Source: Lentisphaerota bacterium
Lineage (GTDB): Bacteria; Verrucomicrobiota; Kiritimatiellia; JAAZAB01
Direction: 5' to 3'
Assembly: GCA_016199105.1 (NCBI GenBank)
Contig: JACQHI010000473.1
Coordinates: forward strand, 1 to 9,441
Length of the DNA: 9,441 bases
A program made the position numbers and the translations under genes. A model generated the notes under the pieces. It saw only the letters and a program-made list of their open reading frames with translations. It did no database searches and had not been told where the DNA came from. This document shows, in pieces, positions 1 to 6,677 of the stretch; positions within the stretch are counted from its first letter, which is position 1, and the number at the start of each line of letters is the position of its first letter.

Positions 1-425
1 CCGCAGGCGAGGCCGGAGCACCGCTCCAGCACCGGAACGCAGTCCTCCTCGGTCGCGCCCGGATAGACCGTGGATTCGTACACGACGATATCGCCTTTTT
101 TTAAAATGGCCCCGACGAATTCCGAGGCCTTGAGCATCAGCCCCATGTCCGGCCGGTTGGCGCTGTCCACCGGCGTGGGCACCGCGACGATGTGGAAATC
201 CGCCTTCCGCAGATCCCAGGCGCGGTGGGTGAAACGGATGCGCGTGGCCGCGAGCGCCTCGCGGGACACTTCCCCCGTCCGGTCGAGCCCCCGCTTCAAT
301 TCGCGGATGCGGCGGGCGTTCACGTCGAAGCCGATCGTCGGGTGTTTAAGGCCGAACGCGACGGCGACGGGCAGACCCACATAGCCGAGGCCGGTGACGG
401 AGACAACGCGGTTTGCTGGCGGCAT
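1..425 (-). CDS. tviB: UDP-N-acetylhexosamine 6-dehydrogenase, TviB/WbpO type (partial, C-terminus off window)
   Basis: The visible 141 residues are the NAD-binding half of a nucleotide-sugar dehydrogenase. A Rossmann loop GLGYVGLP lies at residues 12-19, followed by GFDVN with the acidic end of the second strand, the motif PTPVD, and the family block YESTVYPGATEE. The spacing and the segment RTGEV fit the TviB/WbpO branch better than UDP-glucose or GDP-mannose dehydrogenases. That branch oxidises C6 of UDP-GlcNAc or UDP-GalNAc to the uronic acid, feeding capsule or O-antigen synthesis in the cytoplasm. The catalytic cysteine and the UDP-binding domain lie beyond the left edge. The start is the ATG at 425-423, preceded by AGGGA at suitable spacing. 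The gene diverges from manB, in keeping with a polysaccharide locus. Family assignment is confident; the exact substrate is inferred. Confidence 0.9.
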   Translation of the reverse strand, partial: MPPANRVVSVTGLGYVGLPVAVAFGLKHPTIGFDVNARRIRELKRGLDRTGEVSREALAATRIRFTHRAWDLRKADFHIVAVPTPVDSANRPDMGLMLKASEFVGAILKKGDIVVYESTVYPGATEEDCVPVLERCSGLAC

Positions 426-453
426 GGCAAGTTCCCTAAACAACAAAATGAAG

Positions 454-469
454 GGCGCTCCGGAGCGCC
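454..469. promoter_or_regulatory. Perfect 16-bp palindrome in the dehydrogenase leader
   Basis: GGCGCTCCGGAGCGCC is a perfect inverted repeat. It lies inside the predicted 5' leader of the minus-strand dehydrogenase, about 30 bp upstream of its start codon. It could be an operator for a dimeric repressor or fold as a short leader hairpin. Only the symmetry is observed; the function is inferred. Confidence 0.4.
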
Positions 470-482
470 ATGAATTGGGGAA

Positions 483-511
483 AGCGTACCGTTGTAGATG
501 AGTGAAGTCAA
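483..511 (-). promoter_or_regulatory. Promoter for the UDP-HexNAc dehydrogenase
   Basis: On the minus strand a TTGACT -35 (511-506) is followed by a 17-bp spacer and a TACGCT -10 (488-483). This predicts transcription from about 476 and a leader of about 50 nt. The -35 is strong and the -10 weak (3 of 6 consensus bases). The same pattern recurs before vapB and yefM. Confidence 0.5.
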
Positions 512-603
512 CCGCAGCCATAAACGTTCTTGTGCTTCGGCGGGAACTTATGCTACAGCTTTTCAGGTTGGCCGGCGGCAGCCGGTCCCCCGCCTGCAGC
601 GTT

Positions 604-626
604 GTGCTGACGCACTTGCGCAGCAC
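604..626 (+). promoter_or_regulatory. Leader hairpin upstream of the phosphomannomutase gene
   Basis: GTGCTG (604-609) pairs with CAGCAC (621-626), and inside it CGCA (611-614) pairs with TGCG (617-620) around a CT loop. The result is a 10-bp stem with a single bulged A at 610, ending 45 nt before the ATG at 672. No T-tract follows, so it is not an intrinsic terminator. It may be a leader structure or a protein-binding site. A -10-like TATGCT at 549-554 lies upstream, but I found no convincing -35 for it. Confidence 0.35.
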
Positions 627-671
627 TGCGGGCAGGGTTGAATCGACCGCACCACAAAGGAGAGCGCATTC

Positions 672-1994
672 ATGGCGGGTATTTTCAAGGCATACGACAT
701 TCGCGGCATTTACGGGAAGGATTTGACGGAGGACATGGCCTTCAAGATCGGCCGGGCCTTTGCCGGTTTTCTCAAGTGCCGGAAGGTGGTGGTGGGGCAG
801 GACATGCGCCCGCATTCCGAGCCGCTGTTCGAGGCGCTCGCGCGCGGTCTCCTCATGCAGGGGGCGGACGTGATCCGCGTGGGACTGTGTTCCACGCCCA
901 TGTCCTATTTCGCCAACGGTTTTCTCGGCGCCGACGCCGGCGTGATGATCACGGCCTCGCACAACACGGGGGAATGGAACGGATTCAAGCTGTGCCGCGA
1001 AAAGGCCATTCCCATCAGCGGCGACACGGGGATCAAGGACATCGAACAGCGCGTGCTGACCCAGACTGTCGAGCCGGCGTCGCCGCGGAAGGGCCGGATG
1101 CTTTCGCAGGACATCCTGTCGGATTATTGCGCCCACGTGAAAAAGCTGGCCGAACTCCGTCGTCCGATCCGGATCGCCGCCGATTTTGCCAACGCCATGG
1201 GCAGCGTGGAGGCCCACGCGCTGACGGGCCTGATGGAGGTGGACGGGCTGTTCGACAAACTGGACGGCACGTTCCCCAACCATGAGGCCAATCCCCTGAA
1301 GGCGCACACGCTGGAAGCCCTTCAGAAGAAGATCCGTTCGGGGAAATACGATTTCGGCGCGGCGTTCGACGGCGACGCGGACCGGGCCGGGTTCGTGGAC
1401 GAGCGCGGCGACATCGTTCCCATGGACATGATCACGGCCCTGATCGCGCAGAGCCTGCTCCGGAAACGGAAGGGCAAGATTCTGTACGACCTGCGCAGCA
1501 GTTGGTCGGTCAGGGAAGTCATCGAGGAAAGCGGCGGCACACCGCTCTTGTGCCGGGTGGGCCATGCCTTCATCAAGCAGCAGATGCGGGCGGAGGACGC
1601 CGCTTTCGCGGGCGAGCTGTCGGGCCACTATTATTTCCGCGACAACTATTTTACGGAGAGCTCGGCGATGGCGGTGCTGTGCATCGCCAATCTCCTCAGC
1701 CAGGCGAAGGCGCCGTTGTCCGCCCTGATCAAGCCCCTCCGGCGCTATCACAAGACCGAAGAGATCAACTCGGAGGTCAAGAACGTCGAATCCGTCTTCC
1801 GCCGTCTGCGCGAAAAATACAAGGACGGGCGGGCGCTGAATCTCGACGGCCTCAGCGTGGAGTTCAAGGACTGGTGGTTCAACGTGCGGGCGTCCAACAC
1901 CGAACCGCTCGTGCGGCTCAACCTCGAGGCCAGAACCCGCGACCTGATGGAGACCCGGCAGAAGGAAGTGCTCGCGGAGATCCGGGCCTCATGA
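672..1994 (+). CDS. manB: Phosphomannomutase/phosphoglucomutase
   Basis: This 440-residue alpha-D-phosphohexomutase moves phosphate between C6 and C1 of mannose or glucose, supplying sugar-1-phosphates for GDP-mannose or UDP-glucose synthesis. The signatures appear in order. The phosphoserine loop TASHN has the catalytic Ser at residue 96. The Mg-binding loop DGDADR is at 233-238, the sugar-binding loop GELSGH at 314-319, and the C-terminal phosphate-binding loop RASNTEP at 406-412. The length is normal for bacterial AlgC/ManB proteins. In the serine loop the usual Pro after TASHN is Thr, which occurs in some relatives. The start at 672 has AAGGAG upstream at good spacing. The last codon and stop overlap the galactokinase start (ATGA), so the two are probably co-translated. 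Whether mannose or glucose is preferred cannot be read from the sequence. Confidence 0.95.
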   Translation: MAGIFKAYDIRGIYGKDLTEDMAFKIGRAFAGFLKCRKVVVGQDMRPHSEPLFEALARGLLMQGADVIRVGLCSTPMSYFANGFLGADAGVMITASHNTGEWNGFKLCREKAIPISGDTGIKDIEQRVLTQTVEPASPRKGRMLSQDILSDYCAHVKKLAELRRPIRIAADFANAMGSVEAHALTGLMEVDGLFDKLDGTFPNHEANPLKAHTLEALQKKIRSGKYDFGAAFDGDADRAGFVDERGDIVPMDMITALIAQSLLRKRKGKILYDLRSSWSVREVIEESGGTPLLCRVGHAFIKQQMRAEDAAFAGELSGHYYFRDNYFTESSAMAVLCIANLLSQAKAPLSALIKPLRRYHKTEEINSEVKNVESVFRRLREKYKDGRALNLDGLSVEFKDWWFNVRASNTEPLVRLNLEARTRDLMETRQKEVLAEIRAS

Positions 1995-3163
1995 ATCCGG
2001 CGCTGGCCCAGGGCGCCGGGCAGGCCCATCTCCGGCGGTATGGAAAACCGCCCGCGGCGATGGCGTTCGCGCCGGGGCGCGTCGAAATTCTGGGCAATCA
2101 TACCGATTACAACGAAGGCGTGGTCCTTTCCGCCGCCATTGACCAGGGAATCTGCCTGGCGGTGGCGCCCCGGACCGACGGCGAATGCCGGGTGCAGGCC
2201 GCTGCGTTCGACCAAACGGCGTCGTTCCGACTGCCCGTCACGGGGCCCGCGCGGGACATGCCCTGGGTCAATTACGTGCGGGGCGTGGTGGCTGGACTTT
2301 CCGGGGTAGGCCGGTTGGACCATGGGTTCGACGCCACCGTGTCGGGCGATGTCCCCCTGGGCGCCGGTCTTTCCAGTTCGGCGGCCTTGGAAGTGTCCAC
2401 GGCGCTGGCGCTGTGCGGGCTGTACGGGCTTGAGATTCCGGCCCTCGAGCTGGCGAAGCTCTGCCAGAAGGCGGAGCACGAGTTCACCGGCGCCCGGTGC
2501 GGCCTGCTCGACCAGTTTTCCAGCCTGTTCGGCCGGGAGGATTGCCTGGTTTACAGCGATTTCAGGACGCTCTCCGTGGAATCCGTTCCCTTCGGCCGCG
2601 CCGGCTGTTTTCTGATCGCCGACACGAAGGTGAAGCACAATCTCGTGGAGTCCGAGTACAACGAGCGCCGGGCCTGCTGCGAAAAGGCCGTGCCGTTCTT
2701 CGCCTCGGCGCTCGGCCGGCCGGTCCGCGCGCTGCGGGATGTCACGCTGGAGGAGTGGAAGCGCTGGTCGCCGCGGATGGAGCCGCTTGCGGCGCGCCGC
2801 GCGGCGCATGTGATCGGGGAAAACGAGCGGGTGGAGGAGGGACGCCGCCGGCTGGCCGCCGGCGACCTGAAGGGATTCGGGGCGTTGATGTTCGACTCCC
2901 ACGAGAGCTCCCGCCGTCAGTTCGAGAATTCCTGCCGCGAGCTGGACGCCATTGTGGATTTCGCGCGCGGCCATGACGCCGTGCTGGGCGCACGGCTGTC
3001 GGGCGGCGGCTTCGGTGGCAGCGCCGTGATCCTCGCGCCGCCGGCCCAGGCCGACCGCGTGGCCCGCGACGTGGAACAACATTTCCGCGAAACGTTCAAC
3101 CGCGCCTGCGAGGTGCGGCTGGTCCGGCCGTCCGGCGGAGCGCGCCGGCTTCCCATGGTTTGA
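1991..3163 (+). CDS. galK: Galactokinase (GHMP family)
   Basis: This 390-residue GHMP kinase is expected to phosphorylate galactose at C1 with ATP, the first step of the Leloir pathway. The sugar-binding signature GRVEILGNHTDYNEG lies at 29-43. The phosphate-binding loop GAGLSSSAALE is at 124-134, the catalytic Asp of LLDQF at 174 and the conserved SEYNERR after it. The C-terminal GHMP motif LSGGGFGG is near the end. The real start is the ATG at 1991, inside the manB stop (ATGA) with GGAG at 1976-1979; the reading frame is open far upstream, but that part is manB read out of frame. The odd point is Asn36, where most galactokinases have Glu (GEHTDYN) contacting the sugar's 6-hydroxyl. The enzyme could therefore act on a galactose derivative. 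No epimerase or uridylyltransferase is adjacent. Confidence 0.9.
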   Translation: MNPALAQGAGQAHLRRYGKPPAAMAFAPGRVEILGNHTDYNEGVVLSAAIDQGICLAVAPRTDGECRVQAAAFDQTASFRLPVTGPARDMPWVNYVRGVVAGLSGVGRLDHGFDATVSGDVPLGAGLSSSAALEVSTALALCGLYGLEIPALELAKLCQKAEHEFTGARCGLLDQFSSLFGREDCLVYSDFRTLSVESVPFGRAGCFLIADTKVKHNLVESEYNERRACCEKAVPFFASALGRPVRALRDVTLEEWKRWSPRMEPLAARRAAHVIGENERVEEGRRRLAAGDLKGFGALMFDSHESSRRQFENSCRELDAIVDFARGHDAVLGARLSGGGFGGSAVILAPPAQADRVARDVEQHFRETFNRACEVRLVRPSGGARRLPMV

Positions 3164-3174
3164 ACCAAGATTCT

Positions 3175-3356
3175 GCAGTTCATTCCACTACGAAATACGC
3201 GAAAAGCGCGAAACAAGAGGTTAACAGGAGCAAACAGAGAGAATAGAGGCATTTCCACTCTGTTTCCTCCTGTTCAGGAGAACACATAAAAGGCTTTACT
3301 TCGTATTATTGAAGCTGTTTCTTTCGTGTATTTTGCGCATTTCGTAGTTCAACTGC
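3175..3356. repeat. Long imperfect inverted repeat between galK and the K+ channel gene
   Basis: This AT-richer stretch is one large imperfect palindrome. The outer arms 3187-3213 and 3322-3348 match at about 22 of 27 positions, the inner arms 3223-3239 and 3258-3274 at 16 of 17 around an 18-nt loop, and the extreme ends GCAGTT (3175-3180) and AACTGC (3351-3356) also pair. It contains no gene. It looks like a miniature inverted-repeat element or large intergenic repeat and may also end galK transcription. I recall similar ACGAAATACGCGAAA-type arms in intergenic DNA of diverse bacteria, but I cannot verify that here. Confidence 0.6.
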
Positions 3357-3387
3357 CTTGTTTTGGGAGTTGCAGAAGGCTTTGCAT

Positions 3388-4428
3388 ATGACCGCTCAAC
3401 GGACGGAATGGTTCTCTTCGCCGCTGCTCAGGCGCATGCTGCTGGCGGCGCTGGCGCTTCTGGGCATCGTCCTCCTGGCCTCCTCGGGATACTGGTTCAT
3501 GATGCGCGGCCGGTATTCCTTCGTGGACTGCCTGTATATGACGGTCATCACGATCACCACGATCGGCTACGGCGAAATCATCGACCTGTCGGGCAATCCG
3601 GTCGGACGCCTCTACACCATCGCGGTCGCCCTCTGCGGGATCGGCGTGCTCACCTACGTGCTTTCCAATGTCACGGCGTTCATGGTAGAAGGACAGTTCA
3701 GCGAATCGTTCAGGAGAAAAAACATGGAACGGAAAGCGGGCCGGCTCGAACAGCATTACCTGGTTTGCGGCTTGGGCGCGAACAGCATTCCCATCGTCCA
3801 GGAACTCATGAAAACGCGGCGCGCCTGCGTGATCATCGGCGATCAGAAGCAGGTCCTGGAGGACATCCGGCGGCAGTTTCCGGAGGCGATCGTGTTGGAG
3901 GGGGATCCTACGGACGACGAGCTGTTGCTGACCGCCGGGGTCCGGCAGGCGACCGGTCTTTTTGCCGCGACCCCCGACGACAACCTGAACCTGGTGATCG
4001 CGTTGACGGCCCGGCGCTTGAACGCCGCCCTCCGGATCGTGGCCGGCTGCTCGCAGGTGAGGCATGTGGAAAAAATCATGGCGGCGGGGGCCGATCGGGT
4101 GGTCTCCACGGCGCACATCGGCGGGTTGCGCATGGCCTCCGAAATGGTGAGGCCGGCGGTGGTGTCCTTTCTCGACACCATGATGAGGGATCAACAGGCC
4201 AGTCTGCGGATCGAGGAAATCGCCTTTTCGTTGTCCGGGCGTCCGTTGTCGAGCCTGGACATTCAACGCTTTCCCAATTCCCTGTTGATGGCGGTGCGGC
4301 ATGCTTCCGGCTGGATATTCAATCCGCCGCCGGATTACCGGCTTGAACCCGGCAGCCAGCTCATTGTGATGACGTCGCCGGAAGAACGGGAAAAACTCGC
4401 CCAGCATATCCGGCAACTACCCGCCTGA
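3388..4428 (+). CDS. Potassium channel, two-helix pore with cytoplasmic RCK (TrkA-N/TrkA-C) domains
   Basis: This 346-residue inner-membrane channel resembles MthK and other bacterial 2TM K+ channels. The first helix spans about residues 17-37. A pore helix leads into the K+ selectivity filter TTIGYGE at 57-63, and the second helix spans about 74-98. A charged linker precedes an RCK_N Rossmann domain from about residue 123. A TrkA-C lobe from about 265 to the end (FSLSGRPLSSL, then YRLEPGSQLIVM) normally senses ligand. The nucleotide loop reads GLGANS (128-133), with Ser in place of the third Gly, and strand 2 ends in GD rather than the usual acidic residue directly. Ligand preference may thus differ from NAD-type RCKs. 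The ATG at 3388 has AGAAGG eight bases upstream, so I prefer it to the TTG at 3358 inside the inverted repeat. It appears to be a stand-alone gene. Confidence 0.9.
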   Translation: MTAQRTEWFSSPLLRRMLLAALALLGIVLLASSGYWFMMRGRYSFVDCLYMTVITITTIGYGEIIDLSGNPVGRLYTIAVALCGIGVLTYVLSNVTAFMVEGQFSESFRRKNMERKAGRLEQHYLVCGLGANSIPIVQELMKTRRACVIIGDQKQVLEDIRRQFPEAIVLEGDPTDDELLLTAGVRQATGLFAATPDDNLNLVIALTARRLNAALRIVAGCSQVRHVEKIMAAGADRVVSTAHIGGLRMASEMVRPAVVSFLDTMMRDQQASLRIEEIAFSLSGRPLSSLDIQRFPNSLLMAVRHASGWIFNPPPDYRLEPGSQLIVMTSPEEREKLAQHIRQLPA

Positions 4429-4448
4429 ATTGCCGAAAACATTGATTA

Positions 4449-4498
4449 TGGGAGGGTCGCAGTCCCTGCGACCGGGCACACGGAGTGTGACCCTCCCA
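4449..4498. repeat. Branched inverted-repeat element between convergent genes (possible bidirectional terminator)
   Basis: The outer arms TGGGAGGGTC (4449-4458) and GACCCTCCCA (4489-4498) are perfectly complementary. Inside, TCGCAG-TCC-CTGCGA (4457-4471, with flanking G/C pairs) and CACAC-GGA-GTGTG (4477-4489) form two hairpins, so the whole can fold as a three-way junction. Read another way, it is two related modules, GGGAGGGTC plus a short hairpin, placed head to head. It sits 21 nt after the channel stop and 32 nt after the GH36 stop on the other strand. It has the look of a REP-type repeat; termination is inferred. Confidence 0.6.
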
Positions 4499-4513
4499 AG
4501 GATCATTTCGATT

Positions 4514-4528
4514 GCGGCCAAAGGCCGC
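4514..4528. terminator. GC-rich hairpin just after the alpha-galactosidase stop
   Basis: GCGGCC (4514-4519) and GGCCGC (4523-4528) form a perfect 6-bp stem around a 3-nt loop, beginning 2 nt after the stop codon of the minus-strand GH36 gene. No T-tract follows on either strand, so it is not a classical intrinsic terminator. It may protect the 3' end or act together with the neighbouring repeat. Confidence 0.35.
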
Positions 4529-4529
4529 C

Positions 4530-6593
4530 TCAGCAGCACACGTCCCAGAGGCCATGGCCGCGGGGCGGCAGCGTTGCCGTGAGCAGGCCGCCGCGCGCCG
4601 GCGCCGGCCGACCGGTCCAGAAATCCCGGAGCCGGACAGGGCCGCCGGCCAGGCGGTCGAGCGGAAGGGACACCGTCTCGGGCGCATCGGTCCAGTTGAA
4701 GAAGCCGACGGTCGCCTGTACGCCGAAACGCTTCCGCGTGAAACTGTTTGGCGCATGCCGGCGGATGAGGATGCGCGGGGTGGGCAGCCCGTAAAACGGT
4801 TCGGTTTCCGGGCATTCCACGCCGGTGCCCTGGTCGCACCGTTCCGCCAGCCGCCGGAATTCCGAGAGCGCCGCCGGGTCCAGCGTTTCGATCGGTCCCG
4901 AAAAATCAAGCAGTCCGCCGGAGATGTAGCCGAAGGCGTTGCGGGACCGGCGTTCGAGCGCGGGAATTTCCGGTTTGCCCATGAAACCGTCCAGATCGGC
5001 GTACCAGGTGTTCCGGCCCGCGGCCAGGATCAGCGGAAGCAGCCAGGCGCACGTCTTCACGTGATGCGCCCACTCGCCGGAATGAATATCCATGCCGACC
5101 CGGAGCGCGTCACAGCCGTTGAGCGCCAGAAACGGGTTGCCCATCGGGCACGAGATGCAATGCAGGAAATAGCCCTTCGGGCCCAGCAGGGAACGGACCC
5201 GGCCGTGGAACCAGCGCTTCCAATGGATGCCCGTGCCGCCGTGGCGGAAGACAGCGCGGGGATGATCGAACATATACGAGACAAAATCCACCTTGATGCC
5301 TTCGAACCCCCATGTGACGAGAAAGGTGTGCAAGCAACGGTCAATGAAGGCTCGCGCACCGGGAACGGAGGGATCCAGCAGAAGATGTTCAATATCGATC
5401 GGGGTTCCGGTTCGATCCCGCAACAGCCATTCGGGATGTGTCCGCGCGATAATTCCATCGCGATTCACCCGCGGGCTCCACCAGAGGGTCGGGCGCAAGT
5501 GGCGCCGGCGGCAGGCTGCGGTGAATCCGCGGGGGCCCGACGGAAAGCGGTCCGGATCCCACGCGTTTTCGGGGTCGGGATAAAACGGGTCCAGGTCGAT
5601 CGAAGCCAGGCCGGTCGCGGGATCGAGCTTCTGATAGCCGTGATCGATCTGAAAATACGAGCCCGGCGCGCACCGGGCGACCACCGCCATGCGCTTCAGA
5701 CAGTCCGCTTCGGTGATTTGGGTATAAACATTGAAGTTCCAAGTGCAGAACAAGGCGGTCCGATTCAGCCGGCTGCCGGAGCCCGCGAAACGATGATGCG
5801 CGGTCAACTCCTCCATATAGGGGGCGTACAGTTTGTCCGGAGAGGCGGAAACGATCCGATACAACGTGGATTCGAGTGTTATTCGGCTTCCGGCCGCCGC
5901 GGTTTCCGGAGCGCCGCCGGTCCAGGCATATTCGCTGCGATAATCCGCGGCGCGTCCCGGGTCCGACGGGATGGCCAGATGCCACGTGGGATAATGGCGT
6001 TGCTGGGTCAGCGCCCCTTCCAGCAACCACATCCGGCCCAGGGCGTGGCCGAGCAGAAGCGCGGGGATGGGGCCGCTGCCTGGGGCGCCGAGCCGCACCG
6101 GAGACGCCGGCAAAGGGCGGATGAACGGGAATTCCGGCCGGCAATGCGGGAGATTTTCATAGCGCAGGTTGTCCGTGTGGGCGTAAACCCAGTGCGCGTA
6201 GCCGGGATTTCGCAAACGCACACCGGCGGCGCCCTCGGCCGCGCGAAAGCCATAACCGGAAAAGAGAAAGGCCGTTTTCCGGCGGTTGATGAGGCTGGGC
6301 GTGATTATCTGACCATGTCCGCGACGGGCCGGCGCCACGACCAATTCAACGTTCACGCCGGGAGCCAGGCGGCCGGACCAGCGCCAGGTTTTTCCATGTC
6401 GGCCGGCGGAGAGAAAGCGGGCCGACCGCTCGCGTCCGCGATGGATGACATAAAACTGCAAGCCGAACCAGCCGCCGGCCTGTCCGGGGTGGGCGAGCGT
6501 AAGGGCGCCGGTCTTGTTCTCGATGTGGACGTCCAAGGGGAGTGAAACGTTGAAGGATGGCTGAACGGTCATGGCTGACGGGAAACATTGCAT
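4530..6593 (-). CDS. GH36-type alpha-galactosidase (clan GH-D), cytoplasmic
   Basis: This 687-residue protein is expected to release terminal alpha-linked galactose from oligosaccharides. An N-terminal beta-domain of about 270 residues is followed by the (beta/alpha)8 barrel. CTWNFNVYTQIT with Trp285 is the GH36 entry motif, and QIDHGYQ at 315-321 is the strand-2 sugar-binding motif. TLWWSP follows. The nucleophile is Asp436 in GIKVDFVS, and the acid/base is Asp502 in RVGMDIHSGEW, after a GH36-like CISCPMGNP loop. A C-terminal beta-sheet lobe closes the protein. The family usually has two consecutive Asp residues at 317-318; here the second is His. No signal peptide is seen, so imported sugars are the likely substrate. 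Neither ATG at 6593 nor the one at 6572 has a ribosome site; I give the longer form, but 6572 is equally possible. No transporter is adjacent. Confidence 0.85.
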   Translation of the reverse strand: MQCFPSAMTVQPSFNVSLPLDVHIENKTGALTLAHPGQAGGWFGLQFYVIHRGRERSARFLSAGRHGKTWRWSGRLAPGVNVELVVAPARRGHGQIITPSLINRRKTAFLFSGYGFRAAEGAAGVRLRNPGYAHWVYAHTDNLRYENLPHCRPEFPFIRPLPASPVRLGAPGSGPIPALLLGHALGRMWLLEGALTQQRHYPTWHLAIPSDPGRAADYRSEYAWTGGAPETAAAGSRITLESTLYRIVSASPDKLYAPYMEELTAHHRFAGSGSRLNRTALFCTWNFNVYTQITEADCLKRMAVVARCAPGSYFQIDHGYQKLDPATGLASIDLDPFYPDPENAWDPDRFPSGPRGFTAACRRRHLRPTLWWSPRVNRDGIIARTHPEWLLRDRTGTPIDIEHLLLDPSVPGARAFIDRCLHTFLVTWGFEGIKVDFVSYMFDHPRAVFRHGGTGIHWKRWFHGRVRSLLGPKGYFLHCISCPMGNPFLALNGCDALRVGMDIHSGEWAHHVKTCAWLLPLILAAGRNTWYADLDGFMGKPEIPALERRSRNAFGYISGGLLDFSGPIETLDPAALSEFRRLAERCDQGTGVECPETEPFYGLPTPRILIRRHAPNSFTRKRFGVQATVGFFNWTDAPETVSLPLDRLAGGPVRLRDFWTGRPAPARGGLLTATLPPRGHGLWDVCC

Positions 6594-6614
6594 ACGAGGA
6601 TAAAAAGATCACGG

Positions 6615-6634
6615 AAAAAACAGAGGCGCCCCCT
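6615..6634 (-). terminator. Weak intrinsic terminator candidate downstream of vapC
   Basis: On the minus strand AGGGG-GCG-CCTCT forms a 5-bp stem with one G-U pair, followed by G and six T residues. It lies 44 nt after the vapC stop and just before the GH36 gene, where the toxin transcript should end. The stem is short, so strength is doubtful. Confidence 0.4.
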
Positions 6635-6677
6635 GAAAGGCTTTGGCATCCATCAGGATCACCGATGCTCTTCCCCT

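Noticed and set aside
1748..3082. A 444-codon minus-strand open frame across manB and galK
   Set aside because: It crosses two confident genes, has no domain pattern, and is expected by chance in GC-rich coding DNA.
2917..3258. A 113-codon minus-strand open frame entering the inverted repeat
   Set aside because: It is the reverse of the galK end plus repeat sequence, with no ribosome site or motif.
3358..3390. TTG at 3358 as the channel start
   Set aside because: It lies at the edge of the inverted repeat with no suitable ribosome site; the ATG at 3388 has AGAAGG at the right distance and leads directly to the first helix.
3349..4416. A 355-codon minus-strand open frame opposite the potassium channel
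   Set aside because: It is a shadow frame; the plus strand encodes the filter TIGYG and RCK domains. The mirror protein is His/Arg/Gln-rich without motifs.
4512..6545. A 677-codon plus-strand open frame opposite the GH36 gene
   Set aside because: It mirrors the whole alpha-galactosidase. The translation is Arg/Ala/Gly-rich with no motif, while the minus frame has clear GH36 catalytic motifs.
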